Source: Beverwykella pulmonaria (lineage: Eukaryota; Ascomycota; Dothideomycetes; Pleosporales; Melanommataceae). From it: a DNA stretch of 64,000 nucleotides. The stretch's first letter is position 1. Each line of letters opens with the position of its first letter. Made by a program: the position numbers and the translations under genes. This document shows, piece after piece, positions 1 through 11,201 of the stretch. The notes below the pieces were generated by a model, which did not search any database, had not been told where the DNA came from, and saw only the letters and a program-made list of their open reading frames with translations. Location of the stretch: contig BCHH01000003.1 of NCBI GenBank assembly GCA_001599595.1, forward strand, positions 689,403 through 753,402. The letters run 5' to 3'.

Positions 1-44
1 TAATATTTTGATAGATTTCGACAGGCAATAACAGGAGTCGTCGT

Positions 45-1724
45 CTATGCAAATACCAAGCCCGTGTAACCAGAAAGCTTACAATCCTCGCATCGCTTGC
101 GGAATTCAAGAGCACTCCCCGTATACCTTGCCACAACCCTAGTTGTCTTCCCTTTGACATTCTTGTTCACACCCGTCATCCAACTGTCCACCTCATTCAA
201 TAACACATTACGCTTGTCGCACTCAGCCACATGCTCAGACCATTCATTCACAGCCTCCTGTGTCGGCTCAACATACGTATAATTATTATCTTTGCAGTGT
301 TGCAACAGATCCGAAATCACCTGCACTGCATGCTCAATGCTGCGAGTAGCATTCCCAAATGGTTGATGAGGACCGAGAACCATGAACATATTTGGCATAG
401 CGTGCGCGGTGAGACCCAGAAATGTGCTTGGTTTATGGTCAGCCCAGATGGCTCGGTTGCCTACTTTGGTTTCACTGCTTGCTATAAGAGGTCGGTTGTC
501 TTTGGCATGCCAGTCAATCGCATTGAAAGCACCAGTGATAGCATCAAAGCCAGTGGCATAGATCAAAACGTCCAGTTCATATTCCCAGCCCTCAGATGTT
601 ACGACACCATTTGTCGTGATATGCAAAAGAGGAGTTTTCTGCAAATCAACCAAGTGAATATTCGGTTGATTGAAAGCTTCAAAGTAGCCACTTTCGAGTG
701 GTACCCGTCGCGTTCCGAAGCCATGGTTCTTCGGAATCAGGCTCTCTGCCACAATCGGATCGTGCACCCTCTCTCGAATCTTGTTGGCCATGAACTTTGA
801 GTATAATTCATTGGCCTGTCGGTTTGTGTACGTGTCACTGAATACGCCTAGCCATTTTCCGAAACCGGGTTCATCGTAGAGCTTCTCCCATAGCGCGATT
901 CGTTCTTCTTCGGTCACGTCAAGGGATTTGCGAGGGTCGGCTTGATGTAGGAAACATGCAGATGTCTCTGCGCAGCGTTGAAAGATGGCATCGTACTCTG
1001 TCTTATGCTTGGCCATCTCATCGGCAGAGATTTCTGAATTGCGAAGCGGTGCAGACCAGTTCGCCGTCCGCTGGAAAACGGTGAGAGACTTGATATTCGA
1101 TTCTTTCGATAGGGCGGTGATTGTTTGGATACCCGTTGCACCCGTACCAATGATCCCGATCCGCTTGTTTGCGAAGTCGTGGCTAATATCGATGTCTGTT
1201 GGCCAGCGGGACGTGTGAAAGGCCTCGCCCTGGAAATTTTCGATTCCGGGAATCGCTGGCAAGGTGGGAGAGGAGAGAAAACCGAGACAGCTGATAAAAA
1301 ACGTTGTCACGTACTCATTTCCAACATCATCCACAAATGTCCATGTATGGTTACTGTCATTCCACTGCGCCGTCTTCACCGTAGTGTTAAATTGAATGTC
1401 CTTGTACAGGTTGTGCTTGTCGGCCACGCGTTGAATATACTTGTAAGTTTCTGGCTGGGGCGAGAAAGCTTCCTTCCAATGCCACTCTTCGAGAAGGTCT
1501 TTGTCGAACGAAAAGCCATATGAAAGAGATTCTGAATCGAATCGGCAGCCTGGATAGCGATTCCAGTACCAGGTGCCGCCGACGTCTTGGCCGGCCTCGA
1601 GGATCCTCACGCGCCATGATGGAAAAAGTTGGCGGATATGGTAGAGACTACAAATGCCTGAAAGTCCCGCACCGATGATCAGGACGTCGAAAGTAAATTC
1701 AGTTGGAGTTAGCATTAACCCCAT
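45..1724 (-). CDS. Baeyer-Villiger monooxygenase (FAD/NADPH flavoprotein)
   Basis: Predicted 559-residue flavoprotein monooxygenase that would insert oxygen next to a ketone to give an ester or lactone, using FAD and NADPH. Seen: the FAD-binding GAGLSG at residues 18-23, GTWYWNRYPG around 50-59, the Baeyer-Villiger fingerprint FQGEAFHTSRWP at 164-175, and a second Rossmann motif GTGATG at 193-198 for NADPH. Length is typical of cyclohexanone/cycloalkanone monooxygenase-like fungal proteins. The gene is intronless and complete. It is transcribed away from a Zn2Cys6 regulator across a 1.1-kb shared upstream region. A short-chain dehydrogenase follows on the far side of the regulator, which is the classic partner for an alcohol-to-ketone-to-ester route. 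Substrate cannot be deduced. Confidence 0.93.
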   Translation of the reverse strand: MGLMLTPTEFTFDVLIIGAGLSGICSLYHIRQLFPSWRVRILEAGQDVGGTWYWNRYPGCRFDSESLSYGFSFDKDLLEEWHWKEAFSPQPETYKYIQRVADKHNLYKDIQFNTTVKTAQWNDSNHTWTFVDDVGNEYVTTFFISCLGFLSSPTLPAIPGIENFQGEAFHTSRWPTDIDISHDFANKRIGIIGTGATGIQTITALSKESNIKSLTVFQRTANWSAPLRNSEISADEMAKHKTEYDAIFQRCAETSACFLHQADPRKSLDVTEEERIALWEKLYDEPGFGKWLGVFSDTYTNRQANELYSKFMANKIRERVHDPIVAESLIPKNHGFGTRRVPLESGYFEAFNQPNIHLVDLQKTPLLHITTNGVVTSEGWEYELDVLIYATGFDAITGAFNAIDWHAKDNRPLIASSETKVGNRAIWADHKPSTFLGLTAHAMPNMFMVLGPHQPFGNATRSIEHAVQVISDLLQHCKDNNYTYVEPTQEAVNEWSEHVAECDKRNVLLNEVDSWMTGVNKNVKGKTTRVVARYTGSALEFRKRCEDCKLSGYTGLVFA

Positions 1725-2810
1725 GTCGTGAGTTGCGTGAAATTTGTGAATACGGTGATTGATTCGTTGGACTGTTGATAGAGTGGGTGTGATAATTCGT
1801 TGTAGGAATCGTTGGCGGTTTGTGCGAGTATAACTTCGATATCATAGCAAGTCTTCGTATATGGTGTTTTGAAATGTCACACGAAAGCGAGACGCGTTGT
1901 AGCAGGCAAGAAGGTGTCTGCTCAGCCTTCCTGTTGTAGTAGACACTGAAGAATCGTAACCCACCCCCTTCGTCTATGGCGCAATATTTTCTATCGGCCA
2001 ATAGGAATTGTGCTTAACCAAGGTGGAAGGTCTTCCCTCAGGAATGACAGACGAAGGAAGGGCATTGCAGGAAAAAATAGTGCCGCAAAATTTCCGGGGA
2101 AGCGAGGCATTCTCTTCAAGATGGATGCAAAATCATCTCTCATGTCCGAAATTAGTGCGGTTGATGTGTGGTGGTGAAGGTAAGTTGGCACGTGGAATGC
2201 AAAAAGACCTTCACACCAAAAACGTTCATAACCAACACAGCAGCAATAAATTATCTTTGCCTAAAATTGAAAGGGATATTGTGCACGCTCCGCTATATAT
2301 TATGTCTCAATTTTGCAGATTACACCTTTTTTGGGCCGTATTGATACTGTGCTCAAAGAAAGGCAGCTTTTTAGTGTTCTCTATAGTTTTGGTGCTCTGA
2401 TAAAACGTCGTCCTCGGGAACTATGGCTGGTGATGGAACGACTATGGGTGAAAGCGATGGCGAAAACCGTAAGTTGAAACAATGAATACCACCATGTCGC
2501 TAAGAACCTTGGTGATAATCCATGAAAGTACTGTACCCTAGAGCCTTTAGTGAGTTCTTGGTACCGATGCATGAACATATAAATAATTAGACGGCTAGTC
2601 TCTCCGGCTATGTGGTGGCAAATCGGAAGACAAGCGGGCATTCTTATCACCACCCTAACCCTATCGCGGTCTAACGTCTCAGTAACCTTCCTGTTCTACC
2701 ATCCGCACTAAAACAATCAATACTGAACCCCAACGTTTCCATGGCCTGCTCTTTCACAACTGCGAGCAAGTCACCTCGATGACTTGGAAAAAACGTCTCC
2801 GGCCTCTGTG
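1725..2810. promoter_or_regulatory. Divergent intergenic region, no gene seen
   Basis: This 1.1-kb stretch separates the monooxygenase from the regulator and must hold the promoters of both. Short open frames here have no family resemblance and no splice context. No specific operator could be assigned by eye. Confidence 0.5.
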
Positions 2811-4947
2811 ATGGCCGCCTTGATGCAGCCTGGACGCAGCCGGTCCTTCAGCGGATGCGCGACGGTTAGCTTGTAACCCTTGATAGCTTGCTGCTTTTGC
2901 TAATGACGTACAGTGTCGAAATCGCCACATGAAGTGCGATGAAGCGCGCCCAACATGCTCCATGTGTGCAAATGCCGGCGTGCGCTGCGGGGGTTATGAG
3001 AAGAATATCTTTTTCGACTTCGAGAACCCGCTCCCTGCTGGCACAGTCCGTTTTCGGCGGCCTTTGCTGACAGAAGTGGAACGTGAATGCATGAGCAAGT
3101 GGTTGACGTCAAGCGTGCCGCCACGATTGGCTCTTTGGAACATTGCACAGATTGACGAGGAGTGCGAAGAAGTGCCTGCTTGCCAGGACATCCACGTTTG
3201 TCGTGGCCCATTCGGCGCCTTTAGACTCACTGCAACCCAACCCGGGCCCTTGTGCAGTTCACTTCCAGATTTGTCAGAGGAGATTAGTCCACTGCTGGAC
3301 ATTGAACAGCCCGACGACGACTTTCTCTTCTCATCAGACGTTGCGTTGACCCCAAAGACTCAGCAGTTGATTGAAACCATCTTCGACCCGCCAGCGCAGG
3401 ACTCACTTTTCCCCACAAGGTACGCCTGGAACTGCGCCACGGACTCGGGCTGCGTCCAGGAAATACTTGAAGACATCGAATTTTCCATACCAGAACTTCA
3501 CCAGCCGCCTGCGACTCCGCTAGCCTTACAACACGATCCATTTCCACTCTTCATCCCGGAGACTGCATTCGCTAACACGACTGCACCAATATCTTTCTCA
3601 GTCCCCCCAATCATTGACAGTCGTGTACCACACGATGCCATAGTACTGATAAAGCACTACTACACTACCGTGCTTCGGTTGTTGACACCCTTCCGCCACA
3701 GCAAAACGCCCTGGCATGTGCTCTTCATTCCTTATGCCAAGAATTGTCTGGCCGCTCTCACCTTGGGTGAGGACATGGACCATGCCAGTCTTTGTGCTTT
3801 CTATGGAACCTTATCTATTGCTGCTTTCAGTCTCAGTGGCATCTCTCGATCTAATAAGTGGCTGGAGCAAGGCGAAGCATACAGGCAGCAGGCCCGCGAG
3901 CATGCCGGCCTCATGCTTACAACTGCATACCAAGTCCCCAAGGTGGCCAAATATAAATCTATTCTAATGGCCCTTCTCACTATGGTCCAGATCTCCATGG
4001 TCTCTGGAAACCAAGACCAGACTGAATGCTATTTCTTGGAAGCAGAAAAGTTCATTCGAGTCAAAGGGTTGAACCGCAAAAAGTCTCGAAAGGTTCGCTT
4101 GCTGCACCACTGCTATGCATTTGAGCGGATGTTTCATGAGAGCACCTTCTTAGGTGGCATAAACTCAAATCACCGCCATCATGTTCGTACGGCTATTGAG
4201 TCAAGCGGAGCTGCATCGTACAGCCGAGACAGCTTGTCCTTCCGCCTCAGCGACTGGAAAAATCTTGACGAAGATATGTTGAAGATCAAGGCGCAAGAGG
4301 ACGGTGAAAACGATCTCCATCTTCAACTGCCAGGTGTTTGGTCCGCCAGCCTTTACCCCGAAATATTTGGCGTACCGGAAATATACGTCTTTCTACTGTC
4401 ACTCGTTGTTCGACTTGGAATGGAGAAAGACGATGCCGAGAAACACCATGCAAAAGACTTTTTGAGCCGTGCAAAAGCCGTTGAACGATGCATCACTCAG
4501 CTGCGACGGCCGAGCCAAGTGGACAAAGTTTCTGGCCAGCAGACTAAAACTTTACAACATGAACTTGACAACATTCTTGAGGGAATGCAACACGCATTAG
4601 CTATCTATTTCTACCGGAGAATTTATGACGTGGACTCTTCGATGCTGCAGAGAAAAGTAGTCGGCGTACGTGACTGCCTCTTACAATTCGAATCCGCTGG
4701 CTCCGATGGCGCTTCGAGACTAATTTGGCCTGCTTTCATTGCAGCTTGCGAAGCTGAGGATGTAGAAATACGGATGTCATTTAAAAATTGGTTTCGGAAC
4801 GCCGGGCAGCGAAGCGGTCTGCATCTTTTCACAAACATACATGCAAACATTGAGCAACTCTGGGAGGAGAAGCGCAAATCGGATGATACGAATGTGACAT
4901 GGCTCACTTTCATGGGGAGAAATGCTCCATTCGTAGAATGCATTTAA
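2811..4947 (+). CDS. Zn2Cys6 transcription factor with fungal-specific TF domain
   Basis: Predicted 695-residue nuclear regulator. The DNA-binding domain is split by an intron at 2865-2913 (GT..CAG, branch-like CTAATGAC). Exon 1 (2811-2864) supplies the first cysteine pair partner and exon 2 resumes at 2914. Joined, the domain has the exact spacing C-X2-C-X6-C-X6-C-X2-C-X6-C at residues 16, 19, 26, 33, 36 and 43. Starting at the in-frame ATG inside exon 2 (2929) would lose the first two zinc ligands, so the 2811 start is preferred; an alternative Met lies four codons later. The remaining ~600 residues match the helical fungal-specific TF middle-homology type, with a long regulatory region. 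Its position between the monooxygenase and the dehydrogenase suggests a pathway-specific regulator of both. Confidence 0.9.
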
Positions 4948-5338
4948 CAATTGACCTGTTTGGTTCATTATGTTGAGAGATATAGTAGAGGAGGGCTCTT
5001 CTCTGACTTAGCTACGAGCGAGCATTAATTACACGTTGTGTGGACATTTATTACATGTTATGATGGTGTCGAATAGAATTCGGGCACGAGAGTCTGTCCC
5101 TAGAGAACAAAAACGTTCTTGAAATGGACTTAAACCGAAGGTAAGACTCGTGATGTCACGTGCAGCGCTCACCTTCCTTTTCGAACACTGCACACGCGAT
5201 CCTATAATTGTTCTTTGCTGTATACCGAGACTGTGCGGCTACAAAATTATTTCAGTGAATATTTTCCTCGGCGAATTGAGGCATAGGGGCGCATTGCAGC
5301 TCAGTACACAACGTGAAGACTTCTAGCCAGTAGAATAA
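4948..5338. other. Intergenic, nothing recognised
   Basis: This 391-bp gap lies between the regulator stop and the dehydrogenase start. It presumably contains the regulator's 3' end and the dehydrogenase promoter. No conserved element was recognised. Confidence 0.4.
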
Positions 5339-6238
5339 ATGAGTTCTTTCAGCGGCAAAGTGGTGATTAGTCTCTCTTCACTCTGATTTCGTCCCTAAAT
5401 ACGTGACTAACGCCCAAACGCCAGATCGCCATCACAGGAGCAGCCTCTGGCATTGGTCTATCTACAGCTCAACTTCTCGCATCCCAAGGTGCCATCATTT
5501 CACTCGCCGATATTAATTCCGATGCCATCAAAGTGGCTATCGAGTCGCTATCTGGCGACGAGCATATGTACGCCATCGTTGACGTGCGAAATGGTGATTC
5601 GGTAACCGCCTGGATTGAATCGACAGTCCAATGTCTGGGAAAGCTGGATGGCGCCGTAAATATGGCCGGTGTGATTACGAAAGCCACTCCTGTCACTGAA
5701 CTATTCAATGCTGATTAGGACTTCTGTTTTGCTGTGAATACAAAAGGGGTGTTCAACTGTCTGCGGGCGCAACTGAAGGCGATGACTGCTGGTGGAAGCA
5801 TTGTAAGTTAGAATCTCGTCATACTCATGTCAACATGTTGACTAAACTGGCCCAACAGGTTTCTGCAGCAAGCGTTTTCGGACAGTTTGGTGCGCCCGGC
5901 AATGCTGCGTACTGCGCCAGCAAAGCAGCCGTTATCGGATTGTCAAGAACAGTGGCAAAGGAGAACCCGCACATAAGGGTCAACTGTGTTGCTCCAGGTA
6001 AGACAAGTATTGCCTCGTGATGGATATCGCTACTGATGTTTATTGAAAAGGTTCGGTCAACACACCCATGTCACAGGGCGAAGATCTGGAAGATATCAAA
6101 CGTGGTTTGCAAGTTACTGCCCAGAAGAGGAGAGCAGAGCCGACCGAAGTGGCGCATGTGATTGCATTCCTTTTGAGCGATGCTGCTTCCTTTGTCACTG
6201 GAGCTGTTTATAATGTGGACGGCGGATGGGTATGCTAA
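5339..6238 (+). pseudogene. Short-chain dehydrogenase/reductase with one in-frame stop
   Basis: Four exons (5339-5362, 5425-5802, 5859-5997, 6051-6238) give 243 codons including the stop, the normal length of a classical SDR. Introns are 62, 56 and 53 bp with good GT..AG ends. Seen: the cofactor motif TGAASGIG near the N terminus, NMAG (variant NNAG), catalytic Ser139, Tyr152 and Lys156 in YCASK, and a C-terminal NVDGGW. Codon 106 (5716-5718) is TAG where the family usually has Trp before DFCFAVNTKG-type sequence, so TGG-to-TAG is the simplest explanation. All splice sites and catalytic residues are otherwise intact. The lesion may be a recent loss of function, a strain polymorphism or a base-call error. 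The predicted role is oxidation of an alcohol to a ketone, upstream of the neighbouring monooxygenase. Confidence 0.88.
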
Positions 6239-6481
6239 GCTACATGGCGATGACTCGGTTGAGGCTCAAAGTATTTTGAACGCCGACGGCCTGAGAGAGC
6301 AAGCACACCACCATCACAGATAGGCAGAAGTTGTGGACCATATTCTAAATTTCATACATTAGATTTCGAAGCAAAGTGTGCTATTGATTGTAGATATGAG
6401 ATGCCTAGCGAGTAAGAGAGTCGCTAAAACTCCAAAGTGAAATACCCTACGAGATAACCGAGATTCCTGTTACCCACATCT

Positions 6482-8206
6482 TCAGCATCCCTTCAAAATT
6501 TTGCAATTTGCATCCACAACTGATTTGAACCCACCGTCCAGATTCACTACATCGAATCCTCTCTGTTTTAAAATTCTGTACGCGATATAGCCACGATATC
6601 CGACCTGGCAATAGACCAGTACCTTCTTGTTCTTGTCTAGCTCCTCTATTCGATCACGTATAGAGTTAAGCGGGATGTTGATAGTGCCTGGCAAGCAACC
6701 CAGCCTCGCTTCCTCGCTGGAAGATCTGACATCAACTACTTGCATTGTGCTCGTTTGCTGCACAGTCAAGTCCTCAGGGTGTGCGATCTCAACATCCCCA
6801 CGAAGTACATTGCTGGCCACAAAGCCCGCCATATTGACGGGATCCTTCGCGGAGCCAAATGGTGGCGCGTAGCCCAATTCCAGGTGCTCCAGATCGAATA
6901 CCGTCATGCCAGCTTGTATTGCTGTGGAGAGGACATCGATCCTCTTGTCCACGCCCTTGGATCCGACCGCTTGAGCACCGAGCAGCTTCCCTGAGGATGG
7001 ATTGAAGATCACCTTCAACGTCATCTGCTCGGATCCGGGATAGTACGTTGCATGATCGGGTGGATGCACAGTAACATGTTCCACCGCTTTGCCTAAATTT
7101 CGCAGCTCAGAGACAGACAAGCCTACGCAGCCGATATCCAAGTCAAAGACTTTGCAGATGGCTGTTCCAACGTTGCCACGGTAGATATCAGCAATGTCCG
7201 AAAGCTTCTCACCACAAATATGGCTAGCCACAAGACGACCTTGCCGATTCGCCGGACCTGCAAGTGCTAGTTGACGAGGAAGATCTGCTACACGGTGCGG
7301 TGTCTCCACCATATCGCCAACAGCGTAGATGTCTGGGTCAGAAGTCTGCATGTGGAAGTTGACGGAGACACCCTGTTTCCCGATTTTGAGGCCTGCAGTG
7401 CGAGCTAGCTCGGTTCTAGCACGGATGCCTACCGCGCAGATGACGAGGTCTGCGTTGATGGCCTCATTATCCGCGAGTACAATCTTGGCCGGACACCCAT
7501 CACGCGCGGACTCGATTCGTTGGATGTGTGCATCGGTGTAAAGACGGACACCTTGCTCCCTTATTTCAGTGTGAAGGCGAGCCGCGATGTCAAAGTCAAC
7601 GGGCGGAAAGACATGAGACGCTGCTTCAATGATGGACACTTTCAGCCCGAGGAGGCGGAGGTTCTCGGCGGCTTCGAGCCCGATAAAACCACCGCCGATG
7701 ACGGCGACTTCTTTAGTGCTGTCTTCGTAGAGTCTGTCACTTTCGTGCTCAAATAGGTACTGTTTGATGCGTTCGAGGTCGGAAATGGTTTGCAGGTGGA
7801 AGACGTGCGGGAGATTGATTCCTTCCAGAGGCGGTGTATACGGTTCAGCCCCACAGGATAGAATGAGCTTGTCGTAGGAGACATGGCGCATTCCGTCTGC
7901 GCCAGTGGTTCGAACTGCGACCGTATGCTCCTCGCGGTCAATCTGGACGACTTCAGTGTTTGTGTGAATGTCGAGATTGAATCGGTCTCGCAAAGTCTCT
8001 GGTGTTTGGAGGATAAGCGCACCATCGTCGTCGATAATGCTGCCGAGCGCATACGGGATTCCACAGTTGGCGTAGCTAACATATGGGCCTTTTTCGAACA
8101 CGGTTATCGACGCGTGCTCATCCAGCCGTCGCGCGCGAGTGGCTGCGGACATCCCTCCAGCAACGCCTCCAACAATGACGATCCGCAGTGGAACTTTCGA
8201 AGGCAT
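6482..8206 (-). CDS. CoA-disulfide reductase-like flavoprotein fused to a rhodanese domain
   Basis: Predicted 574-residue protein. The start at 8206 (MPSK) is chosen because the FAD motif GGVAGG falls at residues 13-18; a longer open frame to 8383 adds 59 residues of non-domain sequence. Seen: the redox-active cysteine in SYANCGIPY (Cys48), which is typical of CoA-disulfide reductase and NADH oxidase/peroxidase rather than two-Cys disulfide reductases; an NAD-binding GGGFIGLE; the FAD-binding YAVGD; and a C-terminal rhodanese module with VYCQVGYRG (Cys533). This is the CoADR-Rhd architecture known mainly from bacteria, linked to CoA-disulfide, persulfide or sulfur handling. The gene has no intron. 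Bacterial origin by transfer is an inference that needs a phylogeny. Confidence 0.92.
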   Translation of the reverse strand: MPSKVPLRIVIVGGVAGGMSAATRARRLDEHASITVFEKGPYVSYANCGIPYALGSIIDDDGALILQTPETLRDRFNLDIHTNTEVVQIDREEHTVAVRTTGADGMRHVSYDKLILSCGAEPYTPPLEGINLPHVFHLQTISDLERIKQYLFEHESDRLYEDSTKEVAVIGGGFIGLEAAENLRLLGLKVSIIEAASHVFPPVDFDIAARLHTEIREQGVRLYTDAHIQRIESARDGCPAKIVLADNEAINADLVICAVGIRARTELARTAGLKIGKQGVSVNFHMQTSDPDIYAVGDMVETPHRVADLPRQLALAGPANRQGRLVASHICGEKLSDIADIYRGNVGTAICKVFDLDIGCVGLSVSELRNLGKAVEHVTVHPPDHATYYPGSEQMTLKVIFNPSSGKLLGAQAVGSKGVDKRIDVLSTAIQAGMTVFDLEHLELGYAPPFGSAKDPVNMAGFVASNVLRGDVEIAHPEDLTVQQTSTMQVVDVRSSSEEARLGCLPGTINIPLNSIRDRIEELDKNKKVLVYCQVGYRGYIAYRILKQRGFDVVNLDGGFKSVVDANCKILKGC

Positions 8207-9119
8207 GACCAGTTTATCGTAAATATGAGGCTTAGTGTAGATGATGGTGGTTCTAATGGATTTACTATGTTCAATTGATAGAAAGATATATCGAGAGCCT
8301 GTGACGAAAAGGCATGTCAGTTTCTGTGCGGGGAGGAAGGTTATATTCAGGCATCGAGTGCTAGGACATTCTGCTCTAGTCAATGACAGGCGATCACACC
8401 ACAGGGCTCTAGATGTGCTGTTTGCAGTTCACCGTTCTGGCCGCATGCAAAGCAACTCGGCGATCACGGTTACGCAGGACAAGCTGCGCACATGGTCATG
8501 TGTACCCTTGCCATTTGATCAGTCGGTATGATTCTAGCATTTGGCATCTTAATCCTTCGGCTCATATCAATGGGAAACATTCGTTGGTTTACGGATAGTT
8601 TTGTGGTGTGACTGCGAAGCGGTGGTGTGAGGTCGGCGAGGTCGGCATAGAATGCGATGACCGTTGGCCCGTGTGTTATCTGCTGACTCATCGATCACGT
8701 GAAAACCACAAGCCTATGCAGGTTCTTCGAGGTCGCATGTGGTGGGTTAGAGAAATTACCATAAAGGGTTGTCGCAGACGGGATGGGTTGCTGGAGTGTT
8801 GGTTGCAGCGGCAGCTTCAGTTTTCCACACTTTCGTGCCCTTGACACATGTATATACAGTAATCCTCCAGGAAGCTAACTTCTATTCCACAAGCGAGTCG
8901 GCCACCAAATCGAGCCGGCACCTGGTCGTAGTCATAAAATTCAACCCACGTTTTGGAACCATTTGTAAGATGGCATTAGCGCCAAGGACGTTGATAATGT
9001 CTGGGCATGGGTTCAGAGGGTTCTCGAAGTAAGCTCATTCATGTCAACACAACCATGACTGCTCGCAATCATCCTAAATGAAAACTCCTCTCTCTTCTTT
9101 TCAGAGCAGGAATATGGTT
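8207..9119. other. Intergenic upstream of the reductase, no gene
   Basis: Contains the promoter of the minus-strand reductase. Several short open frames exist on both strands but none shows a domain or a splice structure. Confidence 0.4.
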
Positions 9120-9253
9120 TGTAAGCTGGAGCGTGGAGGAAAGAGGTGTCAAGATGTGTATTGTATGTGATGTATGTACAGCTGATATATATATATGACG
9201 GACTGATTAGTCAGTGGCATATCCACGTGACATTATGGTGTCCTCAGTTTACA
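9120..9253 (+). mobile_element. MITE copy A (TGTAAGC family)
   Basis: This is a 134-bp short inverted-repeat element that starts TGTAAGCTGGA and ends TTTACA. It shares its core (GTATGTACAGCTGATATATA, then GATTAGTCAGTGGCATATCC) with three other copies in this window. Imperfect 5-bp flanking repeats (TGGTT / TGGCT) suggest the insertion duplication. Confidence 0.75.
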
Positions 9254-9460
9254 TGGCTCCAGGCAGGGTCATGCGTTCCGGTGTAAAAGAAGAATTGCTA
9301 AACGTTAGAAATACGTCTTAGGGACAGGTCTTGAACTTGAACTTGAGAAAACCGATTTTCTTCCTTTATCTTATTATCTCTTTAATTGGCGCGAGATTGG
9401 TCGAGGGTTCTGAGGCAATGATTCATACGACTAGATATGAGACACTGAAACGTGAGTTTC

Positions 9461-11201
9461 TCATAGCTCCCTTTTGACCCTTAGTACAGGCGGAATGTAT
9501 GCATGCCGTCCGTAGACAACATAGTACACTGTCGCAAAGATGATCATGGAGCCATACATGAGACATCCCCAATTCATACTGACTAGAGTAACTAGCACAA
9601 CGGGCGGAAAGAACTGAAACACAGTAAGAGGCAACAGAAAACATAGTGCAAGAGCATTCACCACCGTACCAGCGCGACCAAGCGACCACTCTCGCGCTGG
9701 CAGTAGTTCACCTAACAGTCGCTTGTAGAGAACTGATCCGATACAGAGGATATATGAGGTCAGTATGCTGACACCACTGAGCGAAAAGATGGCGTTGAGA
9801 GCGGCTGTGGACCCTATGTTGACGAGGGGGAGGAGACAGTTGATAATGAGTGAGATGAGGATAGCGTTGAAGGGGATCGCCCAGCGAGGATTTACCTATT
9901 CAAAACATCAGTAATGCTATTCGAAATGCTCAGAACGCACATGTACCTTGGCAACGAATGACGAAAATGGTACTCCGCCATCCCGGGAAAACGACCATAA
10001 CTGGCGCGACGCAGTGGCTACTTCTGCAAACACGCTTCCGGTAAGCGATATGAGCGGGATCAGTACTAGCACAGTAGTAACGGCAAGGCTTCCCGTGGCG
10101 TTTTGGAAGATTTGGAGGAATGGATAGCCGGCCATGCCCACTGGCGAAGCGAGGATAGCGTCGACGTCATACGTGCAGAAGGAAAGCGTTAGAACCATTA
10201 AAAAGCCAACTCCAGCGTTCAATGGCAATGCGGTCATTAGTGCTTTTGGTAGTGTCCGAGACGAGTCATTAACCTCTTCCGCCATGTGTGCCACGCAATC
10301 GATGCCGGCCAATGAGCCAGAGACCGGTAGTAGACCAACCATAAAGGATAATCCCATGCTCGACCATCCGCCGCCATTCGTAAACTCAGTAAACACAGCG
10401 TGCGCAGACTTTCTCGGCGAAAGTGACCACAGCGTGACGGAGATTGCTAGGAAGCCGCCGAGGTGAACCACGAATACTATAGCCTGGACGAAAGGCAATC
10501 GGGGCGCGAGCGTGGTGTTGAAGAGGAAGGCAAACAAGACGATAGTCATGACAAGTAATGTGCCGTGCCAGGCTTCCCAAACATACGTCTCGGGGCGATG
10601 AAGCAAAATTAAGGCCTTCTCGAAATTAATATCTAAGGCATCCTGGAGCCTCAACACATAATAACATTACCTGAATGGTAGTGCCGACGAGAAATGCAAT
10701 CGACCCAATGGCAGCTTGCCATCCCGTGAAGCAGAGCCAGCCACTAAGGTAGCTCAAGTACTTCTGGCAAAACGCAGGCGAAAACTCGCTGACCCATTGG
10801 TATTGACCGCCAGCAGTAGGTGACATGGACGCTAATTCCGCCAGACTGGCGTAGACGAAGGTATATCCCACGGTCGCTATGAGGAATCCGTAGACTAGGC
10901 CTGCAGTACCACCATTCAGCAGATTCATCCCGAGGGTGCTACAGGCACTAGTCAGCTTCCTGGAGGAATATCACATTTATGGTAGAGACGCGTACGTGAT
11001 GTTGATCTCCCAAGTGCAGATTAAGATGCATCCGAATCCCAGGATAGACACATTGTGGAAATTTCTGCGTAGCTGCTGAGTTCGGCCAATGATTCGCATG
11101 ACATGTCTGTCGGCATCAGTGCCTTGCCATTTCTCTTCGACCTCTGAGGTAGGCGTCGAGAGCTCTTGGAGCACTTGGACCGGAACATCACTCTCTGCCA
11201 T
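9461..11201 (-). CDS. APC-superfamily permease (choline/GABA/amino-acid type)
   Basis: Predicted 526-residue plasma-membrane transporter from four exons (11201-10996, 10938-10671, 10618-9947, 9895-9461) with introns of 57, 52 and 51 bp. For intron 2, the acceptor at 10619 was chosen over a nearer AG that would leave only 28 bp, because it restores the family spacing to the WHGTLL motif. Seen: an N-terminal cytosolic tail, about twelve hydrophobic segments, LLNGGTAG in segment 2, SPTAGGQYQWV, a GIDCVAHMAEEV loop and NPRWAIPFNA near the C-terminal third. These fit the fungal Hnm1/Uga4-like branch (TC 2.A.3). The substrate is uncertain: choline, GABA or another amine. Confidence 0.9.

Noticed and set aside
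2008..2400. 130-codon open frame in the divergent promoter
   Set aside because: No domain and no homology-like composition; it lies in the regulatory gap between two well-supported genes.
5716..5718. Stop-codon readthrough or selenocysteine-type recoding in the SDR
   Set aside because: TAG is not used that way in these fungi and no recoding signal was seen; a point mutation or error is simpler.
8206..8383. N-terminal 59-residue extension of the CoA-disulfide reductase
   Set aside because: The FAD motif is expected within ~15 residues of the start; the extension has no targeting-signal character and is probably 5' UTR.
10643..10670. 28-bp intron in the permease
   Set aside because: Too short for a fungal spliceosomal intron; using the AG at 10619 gives 52 bp and better family alignment.
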